From NCBI GenBank assembly GCA_052267165.1, contig JBKQHO010000051.1, positions 124,001-188,000 on the forward strand: a DNA stretch of 64,000 bases. The letters run 5' to 3'. Shown here piece by piece: positions 7,681 through 15,181 of this stretch. The DNA comes from CAWICD01 sp052267165 (GTDB taxonomy: Bacteria; Vulcanimicrobiota; Vulcanimicrobiia; Vulcanimicrobiales; Vulcanimicrobiaceae). The notes below the pieces were generated by a model, which worked only from the letters and a program-made list of their open reading frames with translations, had not been told where the DNA came from and did no database searches. Positions within the stretch are counted from its first letter, which is position 1, and each line of letters opens with the position of its first letter. The translations under genes were made by a program, and so were the position numbers.

Positions 7681-7812
7681 GAAGGGCGCGCTATGGCATC
7701 ACCGCGATCCTTTCGATCGCCTTCTTGTCGCCCAAAGCGATTTCGGAGCCCGCCAAGCTGCTCACGGCCGACGTCGCGCTGATGCCGTATTCGGATCTCG
7801 TCGAAATAGTGA
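7679..7812 (+). pseudogene. PIN-domain (VapC-like) toxin fragment, frameshifted
   Basis: The frame at 7679 gives ALWHHRDPFDRLLVAQSDFG, the H-R-D-P-F-D-R-x-L-x-A-Q block of COG3744-type PIN toxins. A one-base shift later the next frame gives KLLTADVALMPYSDLVEIVK, the L-x-T-A-D-x-x-x-x-x-Y block that normally follows. The N-terminal half of the toxin is missing and has been replaced by the DUF4258 fragment. A clear dead toxin. Confidence 0.55.
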
Positions 7813-7821
7813 AACCTGTGG

Positions 7822-7848
7822 GCCCTTCGACAAGCTCAGGGTGACAGG
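7822..7848. repeat. dispersed repeat copy
   Basis: Contains CCCTTCGACAAGCTCAGGG followed by TGACAGGG, one of the best-preserved copies; it lies next to the 3' end of cinA and marks the right border of the accessory island. Confidence 0.65.
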
Positions 7849-7867
7849 GCGGAAGCGGCGTTGACGG

Positions 7868-9145
7868 TTAGGAATGGGCCGGCGCGGGTTGCGGCGCGTG
7901 TTCGAGCCGCCGCCAGAGGAGGCTGAGGGCCGCGACGATGGAGCGGCGGCGGACGTCGTCGCGCGTGCCCGGGAACGTGAGCCGGCGCACCTCGACGCCG
8001 TCCGCCGCGGCTAATGCGAGATAGACGAGGCCGACCGGCTTTCCTTCGGTCGCTCCGCTTGGTCCCGCGATCCCCGTCGAGGCGAGGGCTAAATCCGTGC
8101 GCAGCCGCTCGCGCGCGCCGCTCGCCATCTCGCGCGCGACCTCTTCGCTGACCGCGCCGTGAAGGCGCAGCGATTCGCCCTCGACGCCGAGCAGTTCGCG
8201 TTTGACGTCGTCGGCGTAGGCCACGATCGCGCCGCGAAACGTCGCCGAGGCGCCCGCGACACGCACCAGCGCATCGGCGACGCCGCCGCCCGTGAGCGAC
8301 TCCGCGGTCGCGACGGTGAGACCGCGTTCGATAAGCGCGTGCACGACCGCGCCTTCGAGGCTCTCGTCGTCGACGCCGAATATCCCAGGGCCAATGAGCG
8401 CGCGCAACTCGCTCTCGTAGGGCCCGATCAGCGCCTCGGCCCGCGCGCGGTCCGGCGCCTTCGCCATCAGCTTGACGTCGGCTCGGAAATCGTGCGCGAG
8501 GACCGCGATCTTCGGATTTGCGAGGCTGCGAAAGAGCGGCTCGATGCGCCGGTCGACTTCGGCCTCCGAGATGCCGACGGTGTGCAGCGTGCGCGTGAAG
8601 ATCGCTTCGTGCAAATCGTAGTGCGCCGCCAGCCACGGCACGAGCCGCTCGGTCAGCATCGGCTTCATCTCGCGCGGCACGCCGGGCATGCAGGCTACGA
8701 ACTTGCCGTCTGCGCGCAGTGCGACGAAGCCGGGCGCGGTGCCGTGCGGATTGTCGAGCACGACCGAACCCTTGGGCAGAACCGCTTGGCGCCGGTTGTT
8801 CTCGCCGATCGGGCCGCCGCGGCCGAAGGACGCCAAGCGCGCCTCGACCGCACGCAGCGAGGGTTCGTGCAGCTCGAGGGTCGTGCCGGCGACGGCCGCC
8901 ACGGCTTCCTTCGTGAGATCGTCGACCGTCGGCCCGAGGCCGCCCGTCGTCACCACGCCGTCCGCGCGTTCGAGCGCGCCGCGCAGCAGCGCTTCGAGCC
9001 GCGCTGCGTTGTCGCCGACGGTGTGCTTCTGATAGACGTCGACGCCGCGATCGGCGAGCGTGCGCGCGACGAAGGCCGAGTTCGTGTCGACCAGCTGCCC
9101 GAGCAGAATCTCCGTGCCGATCGCGACGATCTCGACGTTAAGCAC
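7868..9145 (-). CDS. cinA: CinA-family nicotinamide-nucleotide amidohydrolase
   Basis: 425 residues, the full two-domain form. The N-terminal COG1058/MoeA-like domain starts VEIVAIGTEILLGQLVDTNS and contains VVTTGGLGPTVDDLTKEAVA; the C-terminal PncC deamidase domain has TVATAESLTGGGVADALVRV, VAYADDVKRELLGV and ALASTGIAGPSGATEGKPVG. PncC hydrolyses NMN to NaMN plus ammonia, recycling pyridine nucleotides. That fits the nadE gene in the same operon. The GTG start lies within the end of the siroheme gene (8-base overlap). Confidence 0.92.
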   Translation of the reverse strand: MLNVEIVAIGTEILLGQLVDTNSAFVARTLADRGVDVYQKHTVGDNAARLEALLRGALERADGVVTTGGLGPTVDDLTKEAVAAVAGTTLELHEPSLRAVEARLASFGRGGPIGENNRRQAVLPKGSVVLDNPHGTAPGFVALRADGKFVACMPGVPREMKPMLTERLVPWLAAHYDLHEAIFTRTLHTVGISEAEVDRRIEPLFRSLANPKIAVLAHDFRADVKLMAKAPDRARAEALIGPYESELRALIGPGIFGVDDESLEGAVVHALIERGLTVATAESLTGGGVADALVRVAGASATFRGAIVAYADDVKRELLGVEGESLRLHGAVSEEVAREMASGARERLRTDLALASTGIAGPSGATEGKPVGLVYLALAAADGVEVRRLTFPGTRDDVRRRSIVAALSLLWRRLEHAPQPAPAHS

Positions 9146-9758
9146 GCTCGATCTCCGGCCCGAACGCGGCCAGCTCGTCTTGATACCACTGCGGATAACG
9201 CACCTTCGCCTCGAGCTCGAAGCCTTCGGCCGCGTCGATCATGGCGCTGCGCCGCTCTTCCGAGGTCGTGAGGCGCCGGCGGTTGCGTTCGCGCTGCGCG
9301 TGCAGGCAGTCGATGAAGCGCACGAAGGTGTGGTCGAGCGTGCGCTGCAGCGCCTCGCGCAGCCGCCGCCCCACGCGCGGCGAGATGCCGCCGGTCGAGA
9401 TCGCGATGCGCACCGGCCCGGCTTTGACGATCGCCTGCATCGCGACGAAGCCGAACTTCGGCTGGTCGATCGCGCAGAGCAGAAAACGGTGCTCGTCGGC
9501 GAGCCGGCGCAGCCGCGCCGAGAGGGCGGCGTCCTGCGGCGTGGAGATGACGAAGAACGCGTCGGTCACGTCCCCGTCGCGCAGCAGGGCGGCATCCTTG
9601 ATCCAAAGCACGTGCGCGCCGACCTCGCGCAGCGCTTCGTCCTTCTCGATCGCTTCGCGGTCGTCGCCGATGACGACGCACTTGCGGCCGCGCACGTTCA
9701 GCCCGACCGGGAAGAAGACGAACGCGTACTCGGTGACGTCGAGCGAATCGGTCTGAAT
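9138..9758 (-). CDS. precorrin-2 dehydrogenase/sirohydrochlorin ferrochelatase-like (CysG N-terminal type)
   Basis: About 206 residues. The opening block TEYAFVFFPVGLNVRGRKCV corresponds to the F-P-x-x-L-x-L-x-x-R-x-x-L-V-V start of siroheme synthases, followed by a Rossmann segment and FFVISTPQDAALSARLRRLA (normally A-T-x-D), LLCAIDQPKFGFVAMQAIVK and VRIAISTGGISPRVGRRLRE (S-T-x-G-x-S-P). It would oxidise precorrin-2 to sirohydrochlorin with NAD and may insert iron. No ATG/GTG/TTG precedes the conserved start; an ATT at 9758 sits six bases after a perfect AAGGAG, so a rare AUU start is likely. The usual G-G-G-x-V-A dinucleotide loop reads IGDDREA. Other genes of siroheme synthesis are not in view. 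Confidence 0.75.
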   Translation of the reverse strand: MQTDSLDVTEYAFVFFPVGLNVRGRKCVVIGDDREAIEKDEALREVGAHVLWIKDAALLRDGDVTDAFFVISTPQDAALSARLRRLADEHRFLLCAIDQPKFGFVAMQAIVKAGPVRIAISTGGISPRVGRRLREALQRTLDHTFVRFIDCLHAQRERNRRRLTTSEERRSAMIDAAEGFELEAKVRYPQWYQDELAAFGPEIERA

Positions 9759-9768
9759 CGTTGACTCC

Positions 9769-10632
9769 TTAATAGTCGACCGGGCGCAGATAGAACTCGT
9801 TGATCGCGGTGTTCGAGAGCATCGCGGTCGTCGGAAGATGGCGCTTCCAGTGCGTGCCGTCGACCCGGCGCCGCACGAGCGCGACATCGGCCGGCGTGAA
9901 GCCGCGCGCGACGATCTTCGCATCGGCGTAGCCGAGCAGCATCAGCGAGAGGATCTGGTCGGCGCGCACGTAGGTGATGCCCAGGTCGCCCTCGTCGGTC
10001 TGGTTCGCCTCGAGGTCGGCGCTGGGCGCTTTCTCGACGATCTCGCGCGGAACGCCGAGGTGGCGCGCCAGCGCCCACACCTGCGACTTGAAGAGATCGC
10101 CGAGCGGGTTGAGCGGCGGCGAGTCGTCGGCATGCCAGGTGAAATAGCCCATCAGCCGCTCCGTCTTGTTTCCCGTGCCGATCGGTAGTGCGTCGAACTT
10201 GGCGGACTGGTCGAAGAGCACGATCATCCGGGTCCGCGCCATGATATTCCCGCGCCGGCGCGGGTCGGCGTCGGGCTCGAACTGCAGGTAGCCGTCGACG
10301 GCCGCGCTGATCTCGAGCGTGCGCGCTCGGCAGCCGAGCGCGTCGATCACGCGTTGCGCGTCGGCCAGGCTGTCGGCGCTCGACGTGCGATACGGCATGC
10401 GGATCGCGTAGGTGCGCTCCGGGCCGAGCGCCCGCGCGCACAAGAACGCGGTGACGGCCGAGTCGACGCCGCCCGAGACGCCGACGACCGCGTTCTCGAT
10501 CCCGCGCCGCACGACGAGCTCGTCGTAGAGAAACGCCTCGAGCCAGCGCGTCGCGAGCGCACAGTCGATCTCCAGACGCGGCGGCCCGGGCGCAGGGGCC
10601 TCGATGACGGGCAGCGTGCTGCCGGCGATCAC
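9769..10632 (-). CDS. nadE: NAD synthetase (synthetase domain alone)
   Basis: 287 residues from a GTG at 10632 that overlaps the nitrilase stop (GTGA). The ATP-pyrophosphatase loop VVGVSGGVDSAVTAF is present near residue 45, followed by PIGTGNKTERLMGYFTWHAD and the KAPSADLEANQTDEGDLGIT block typical for NadE. The enzyme amidates nicotinate adenine dinucleotide to NAD. On its own this domain can use ammonia, but the overlapping upstream nitrilase-family gene encodes what is fused as the glutaminase domain in glutamine-dependent NadE, suggesting a split enzyme. The stop lies just before the AAGGAG of the siroheme gene. Confidence 0.92.
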   Translation of the reverse strand: MIAGSTLPVIEAPAPGPPRLEIDCALATRWLEAFLYDELVVRRGIENAVVGVSGGVDSAVTAFLCARALGPERTYAIRMPYRTSSADSLADAQRVIDALGCRARTLEISAAVDGYLQFEPDADPRRRGNIMARTRMIVLFDQSAKFDALPIGTGNKTERLMGYFTWHADDSPPLNPLGDLFKSQVWALARHLGVPREIVEKAPSADLEANQTDEGDLGITYVRADQILSLMLLGYADAKIVARGFTPADVALVRRRVDGTHWKRHLPTTAMLSNTAINEFYLRPVDY

Positions 10633-11549
10633 GAGCGCACCGCGGCGAGCGACGTCAAGTGCGGCAGCAGCTCGTCGTCGAGCAGCAGGTCGGGCAGCAC
10701 CGCACCCAAGTCGCCGAGCAGCGGCAGACGCGCGCGCGCCAGGTCGATCTCGTCGAAGTCGATGACGGCGCGCAGCACGTGCGCGCCCAGTTCGGGCGCG
10801 GCGACGAGCGTCTCGCCGTTGGGATCGACGACGCTCGACGAACCGGTCATCCCTTTGCCGCCCTCGAAGCCGGCCAACCCCGCGTAGATGACGAACACGC
10901 CGTGTTCGACGGCGTAGGATTGCAACACGTTGCGCCAGTGCGTGACGCTCTCGAGCTCGCCGCCGCCCGAGAGGCCGCGCCCGGGCGAGGCGCTGGGCAC
11001 GAGCAGCACGCGCGCGCCCTTGACCGCGGCGAGCGTCGGCATGATCGCATGCCACGCATCCTCGCAGATGAGGATCGCCATTCGGCCGAAGCGCGTGTCG
11101 AAGGCCTGCAGGCGGCGGCCACGCGAGAGGAAGCGCTCCTCGTCGAAGACGCCGTAGGTCGGCAAGAACATCTTGCGGTGCACGTGCAGGATGCGGTGCC
11201 CCAGCGGCTCGACCTGCAGGTACAGCGCCGAGTTGTAGTACGTCCCGCCGGCGTTCTCGTAGAAGCCGAGCACGATGTCGACCGGCGCGCGACTCGACTG
11301 CGGCGCGGCGCGCCACAGCGCGGCGACCTGCTCGGCCAAGTCTTCGACAGCGAAGGCCCGCTCGTAGACGGCGCCTTCGAGAAAGTAGCCGGTCAGCGCC
11401 GCTTCGGGCAGCACGATCAGGTCGTAGGGCTGCGCTTCTGTACAGAGTTGCACGAAAAGCTCGCCGAGCTCGGCGAGATTGGCGGCGACGTCGCCCTTGC
11501 GCGGCTTGCTCTGGACGACGGCGAGCTTGAGCGACGTCATCCGCTTCAC
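10629..11549 (-). CDS. nitrilase-superfamily amidase, probable glutaminase partner of NadE
   Basis: 306 residues from GTG 11549 (GTGA overlap with the upstream dehydrogenase gene); ATG 11540 is the alternative. The Glu-Lys-Cys triad is visible: LIVLPEAALTGYF (Glu), HVHRKMFLPTYGVFDEERF (Lys) and AILICEDAWH (Cys). The sequence LPTYGVFDEERFL is the wording found in the N-terminal glutaminase domain of glutamine-dependent NAD synthetases. Its 4-base overlap with nadE implies a complex supplying ammonia from glutamine. It could alternatively be a free amidase/omega-amidase. Confidence 0.85.
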   Translation of the reverse strand: MKRMTSLKLAVVQSKPRKGDVAANLAELGELFVQLCTEAQPYDLIVLPEAALTGYFLEGAVYERAFAVEDLAEQVAALWRAAPQSSRAPVDIVLGFYENAGGTYYNSALYLQVEPLGHRILHVHRKMFLPTYGVFDEERFLSRGRRLQAFDTRFGRMAILICEDAWHAIMPTLAAVKGARVLLVPSASPGRGLSGGGELESVTHWRNVLQSYAVEHGVFVIYAGLAGFEGGKGMTGSSSVVDPNGETLVAAPELGAHVLRAVIDFDEIDLARARLPLLGDLGAVLPDLLLDDELLPHLTSLAAVRS

Positions 11550-12964
11550 ACCGCCGCCGCGATCTTGTCCGAGTCCGCCGCGCTCTCGCGAATCTGCTCG
11601 ATGATGTCCTCGGCCGGATAGGTCAAGATCTCGGCCATCGTCGGGTGCAAGTGCGGGATATTGACGAAGTCGTGGACCGTCGCGTTGAAGTACATTGCCA
11701 CCACGACCTCGTGAATGAGATCCGAAGCGTGCGCGCCGACGATCGCGGCGCCGAGAATGCGGCCGTCGTCGGGCGCGGCCATCATCTTCACGAAGCCCTT
11801 GACCTTGTTCGTCGAGATCGCCTTGCCGTGTTCGCTGAAGAGGTACGTGCCGCTCAGGTACGGAGTCCCCGCCGCTTGCAGCTCTTTCTCGGAGCGCCCG
11901 ACCGCCGCGACTTGCGGATCGGTGAAGATGGTGTGGACCTTCTGTAACGCGTAGTCGCCGTGCTCGGAGGTGCCCAGAATCGCGTTGCGCGCGGCGATCT
12001 CGCCCTGATAGATCGCGACGTGAACCAGCGGATAGGCGCCCGTCACGTCGCCGACCGCAAAGATGTTGGGATTGCAGGTGCGCATGTCCGGTTCGGTCTC
12101 GATGCCGGTGATCGAGTGACAACGCACGCCCGCCTTCTCGAGATCGAGCCCCGCGATGTTGGGCACGCGGCCGAGCGCGTAGAAGATCTCCTCGGCCGCG
12201 ATCTCCTTCGGCTTGCCTTCGTGCAGGTAATGCACGACCTTCTCGGCACCGCGCTTCTCGATGTGCGTGAGCTGCGCGCCGGACTCGACCGCGATCCCCT
12301 CTTGCCGGAAATAGAACGTGACCGAGTCGCCGACGTCCTTGTCCTCGTGCGAGAGCAGGCGCTTGCCGCGGATGAGCATGGTCGTCCGCACGCCGACACG
12401 CGAGAAGAACTGGCCGAGCTCGGCCGCGACGTAGCCGCCGCCCAGCACCACCAGCGAAGCGGGCAGGCGCTCCAGGTCGAGCGCGTCGTCGCTGTCGATG
12501 TAGCCGGTCTCGGCCAGGCCCGGCACGACGGGCGGAGCGACGACGCTGCCCGTCGCCACCACGAAGTGGGCCGCGCGCAAGAGCGTCTCGTCTCCGACTT
12601 GGAGCGCGTCGGGCGAGATGAAGCGCGCGAGGCCTTCGTAGAGCGGAAACGAGCGCAGCCCCTGGACGCGATAGTCGGCAAAGCCCGCGATCACCTCTCG
12701 CTTGCGCGCCATGACGGCCGCGAAGTCGATGTTCGGCTCGCCGGCCCGCACGCCCAGCGCCGCCGATTCGCGGATCTCCTGGGCCAGGTCGCTGGTTGCG
12801 ATCAGGGTCTTGGAAGGCATGCAGCCGCGCAAGATGCACAATCCGCCGAGCGGACCGTGGTCGACCAGGGCCACTGAAGCCCCGAGGCCTCGTGCGGTCC
12901 GAGCCGCGGCGTATCCGCCTGAGCCGGCGCCGACGACGACCAGATCGTACCGAAACTCGTTCAC
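11546..12964 (-). CDS. dihydrolipoamide dehydrogenase-like pyridine nucleotide-disulfide oxidoreductase
   Basis: 472 residues from GTG 12964, preceded by a strong GGAGGT; an upstream in-frame extension is ignored for that reason. FAD motif DLVVVGAGSGGYAAARTARG, redox disulfide GGLCILRGCMPSKTLI (C-x4-C), NAD motif VVLGGGYVAAELGQFFSRVG, C-terminal FAD block MRTCNPNIFAVGDVTGAYPL, and the catalytic dyad HLHPTMAEILTYPAED. It is the first gene of a five-gene overlapping operon with NAD and siroheme genes, not with 2-oxoacid dehydrogenase subunits. The true substrate could therefore be lipoamide, a thiol cofactor or mercuric ion-type substrates; no N-terminal HMA domain is present. Confidence 0.85.
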   Translation of the reverse strand: MNEFRYDLVVVGAGSGGYAAARTARGLGASVALVDHGPLGGLCILRGCMPSKTLIATSDLAQEIRESAALGVRAGEPNIDFAAVMARKREVIAGFADYRVQGLRSFPLYEGLARFISPDALQVGDETLLRAAHFVVATGSVVAPPVVPGLAETGYIDSDDALDLERLPASLVVLGGGYVAAELGQFFSRVGVRTTMLIRGKRLLSHEDKDVGDSVTFYFRQEGIAVESGAQLTHIEKRGAEKVVHYLHEGKPKEIAAEEIFYALGRVPNIAGLDLEKAGVRCHSITGIETEPDMRTCNPNIFAVGDVTGAYPLVHVAIYQGEIAARNAILGTSEHGDYALQKVHTIFTDPQVAAVGRSEKELQAAGTPYLSGTYLFSEHGKAISTNKVKGFVKMMAAPDDGRILGAAIVGAHASDLIHEVVVAMYFNATVHDFVNIPHLHPTMAEILTYPAEDIIEQIRESAADSDKIAAAV

Positions 12965-13139
12965 GTTACCTCCAAACCCGTCCGCCGGGACGAGCGTTTC
13001 TTCGTTCGAGCTCGGCCGCGTCACCCTCAATCGGCTTTTCAGCTGTCCCTTCGCCCCCGCCTCGGTTACAAAGCGTCGGCCCCCGCGAACCCTGTCAGCC
13101 GGGGGTCTCCCTACGACTCACAGCAAAAGGAAGCCCCGC
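12965..13139. promoter_or_regulatory. divergent intergenic region
   Basis: Separates the minus-strand dehydrogenase operon from the plus-strand sugar-transfer operon and must hold both promoters. GGAGGT for the dehydrogenase lies at about 12968-12973 on the minus strand. A GC-rich hairpin (CCCCCG at about 13080 pairing with CGGGGG at about 13101) precedes the plus-strand gene, whose AAAGGAAG lies just before ATG 13140. No known riboswitch could be confirmed. Confidence 0.4.
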
Positions 13140-14690
13140 ATGTCCGCCCAGGCCACTTTCGAGGAAGGAGCTGCGAATCGCCGCCTATGGGCGTTTGAGA
13201 ATGTCGCGGCGTCTGGTCCGCTCTCGAGCCTGCTGGTGGGCGCGGGCGGCCTGGGTCTGGGATTCTTCCTCTGGTACCTGCTGGCGACGCACTTCACGCC
13301 GGGCCCCGGCGCTTCCGAGTTCCTCTTCCTCGTGGCGATGCTGCTCGCAGTCGCGGGCGCCTTTGCCGCCTGGCTGTTCTACGGGCAGTACTTCGCTCGG
13401 CGAGCCGATGCCGGCCTCATTACGTCGCTGCGCTGGGACGCCGTCTCCTGGGCGATGCTCGCGCTCTTTCCGCTGGGCCTCGCGCTGCCGGTCTCGCTCG
13501 GGAGCCCGACTCGCTCGGCGGCGTTCGCGGGCGGCGCGTTCGCCTTGGTCAAGTTGCTCGTCGCCGCGCGCTTCGTCCACACGGTGCGCGACGTGCTCAT
13601 CACCTTCGTGGTCACGCGCTTGCCGATCATCTTCGTGGCCGAGCTCGCCTCGGTCGTCATCGGCCAGCGCCCGGGCATCCACGTCGCGGAGTCGTCGAAC
13701 CCCCTCCTGGCGGTCTGGGGCCGCTGGGACGCGGTCCATTACCTCGACATCGCGCGACGGGGTTACGTCGGAACCGACATGGCGTTCTTCCCGCTCTTTC
13801 CGCTGCTCATCGCCGTCGTGGGAAGGTTCGTCGGAAACGACTTGATCGCGGGCTTGCTGGTCTCGAACGCCGCGTTCTTCTTCGGCCTGCTCTTCTTCTA
13901 CAAGCTGGTCGAGCACCAGTACAACCGCGCGGTCGCGCATCGCGCGATCTTCTACATCTCCATCTTCCCGACGGCGGTCTTCTTCTCGGCCGTCTACACG
14001 GAGTCGCTCTTCTTCGCGCTGACCGTCGCCTCGTTTTACTACATTCGCGAGCACAGCTGGCTGGCGGCCGGGGCGCTCGGAGCGTTGGCGGCGCTGACGC
14101 GGGTCGAAGGTATCCTGCTCGTCGTCCCCTACGCGATCGAGGTCTTCTCGCCCGGCGCCGCGCGCTCGTGGTTGCACTCGTTCGCGTCGCGCGGCCGGGC
14201 GGTCAAGATCGTCGTCGGCCTTCTGCTGATCCCCGCGGGCCTCGGCCTCTACATGACGTGGCTTTGGATCCTCAACGGCGACCCGCTCTACTTTTCGCAC
14301 GTGCAAAGCCACTGGGACCGCCATCTGGCCTTCCCCTGGGTCAGCGTGATGCACAGCTTCAAGGAGATCTCGCACGCAGACGCCGCCCTGACGGTCGCGA
14401 ATCAAGTGCTCGAGCTGCTCTTCACGGCCCTCATGCTGGGTCTGCTGCTCGCCGGGTTCCGCCGTCTGCGCCCGTCGTTTTCGGCCTACATGGCACTGTC
14501 GATCTTGGTGCCGATGTCGACGTCGAGCCTGATGAGCATGCCGCGCTTCGCGCTCGTCCTCTTCCCGATGTTCGTCATCCTCGCGCTCTGGGGCGGACGG
14601 CCGTGGGTGAACAACATGGTCGTCGCCTTCTCGCTTCCGCTGCTGGGACTGTTCACGGTGCTCTTCGCCGATTGGTACTGGGTAGCGTGA
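13140..14690 (+). CDS. PIG-V-like membrane mannosyltransferase
   Basis: 516 residues with 10-12 hydrophobic segments. The luminal/periplasmic block VWGRWDAVHYLDIARRGYVG contains the W-D-x-x-x-Y-x-x-I-A-x-x-G-Y motif of PIG-V/GPI-mannosyltransferase-2-like proteins, and FFPLFPLLIAVVGRFVGNDL follows as in that family. Bacterial members transfer a sugar from a polyprenyl-phosphate donor to an extracytoplasmic acceptor. It overlaps the GtrA gene by GTGA and is followed by a GT39 enzyme, so the three probably act together on cell-surface glycosylation. Confidence 0.75.
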   Translation: MSAQATFEEGAANRRLWAFENVAASGPLSSLLVGAGGLGLGFFLWYLLATHFTPGPGASEFLFLVAMLLAVAGAFAAWLFYGQYFARRADAGLITSLRWDAVSWAMLALFPLGLALPVSLGSPTRSAAFAGGAFALVKLLVAARFVHTVRDVLITFVVTRLPIIFVAELASVVIGQRPGIHVAESSNPLLAVWGRWDAVHYLDIARRGYVGTDMAFFPLFPLLIAVVGRFVGNDLIAGLLVSNAAFFFGLLFFYKLVEHQYNRAVAHRAIFYISIFPTAVFFSAVYTESLFFALTVASFYYIREHSWLAAGALGALAALTRVEGILLVVPYAIEVFSPGAARSWLHSFASRGRAVKIVVGLLLIPAGLGLYMTWLWILNGDPLYFSHVQSHWDRHLAFPWVSVMHSFKEISHADAALTVANQVLELLFTALMLGLLLAGFRRLRPSFSAYMALSILVPMSTSSLMSMPRFALVLFPMFVILALWGGRPWVNNMVVAFSLPLLGLFTVLFADWYWVA

Positions 14691-15181
14691 GGCCGACCGA
14701 GACGCCGCACCCGCGCTCGGAGGTCGGATTGTCGACGCAAACGGGGGCGCCTGACGGCGCCGGCCTCTTCGAATGCTTGCGCAAGCGCCGCGGCGTCCGT
14801 CAATTCGTCAAGTTCGGCATCGTCGGCGCATCCGGTTTCGTCGTCAACCTGGTCGTGTTCACGTTCTTGCAGCACCTCACGCCGCCGGCCGAGCAGCCCG
14901 CGCGCTTCACGCTGAACTACTCGATCTCTTTTCTGTCGGGCGGCGTCTCGAACTATTTTCTCAACCGCATCTGGACCTTTCGCTCGACGGGGCACGTTGC
15001 CAGACAAGCCGTTCAGTTTTTGAGCGTCTCGGCGATCGCGCTCGCCGTCGGCCTCGTCGTCTCGAAACTCGTGACGCCGATGCTCGGCGCGGGACACCGT
15101 ACCTGGTTTCTCGCAACGGTTTCAGGGATCGTCGTCAACTTCTTCATCAACAAGTATTGGACGTTTCGAGAAAAGCCGTAA
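14687..15181 (+). CDS. GtrA-family membrane protein
   Basis: 164 residues from GTG 14687 (GTGA overlap); TTG 14729 with a GGAGG five bases upstream is a good alternative giving 150 residues. Four hydrophobic helices with the GtrA signature FVKFGIVGASGFVVNLVVFT near the N terminus and FFINKYWTFREKP at the C terminus (the F-x-x-N-x-x-W-T-F ending). GtrA proteins are thought to flip or present polyprenyl-phosphate-linked sugars across the membrane. Placement between two lipid-sugar-dependent transferases supports that role. Confidence 0.85.
   Translation: MRPTETPHPRSEVGLSTQTGAPDGAGLFECLRKRRGVRQFVKFGIVGASGFVVNLVVFTFLQHLTPPAEQPARFTLNYSISFLSGGVSNYFLNRIWTFRSTGHVARQAVQFLSVSAIALAVGLVVSKLVTPMLGAGHRTWFLATVSGIVVNFFINKYWTFREKP

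Noticed and set aside
13070..13139. Possible riboswitch (GCGAACCC-TGTCAGC) resembling the 3' end of a c-di-AMP or SRP-type RNA before the PIG-V-like gene
   Set aside because: The short similarity is not accompanied by the other conserved blocks of ydaO-type or SRP RNAs; only a GC hairpin remains.
12702..13139. Upstream extension of the PIG-V-like frame to 12702
   Set aside because: The extension is antisense to the dehydrogenase gene and lacks motifs; ATG 13140 has a ribosome-binding site and starts the real protein.
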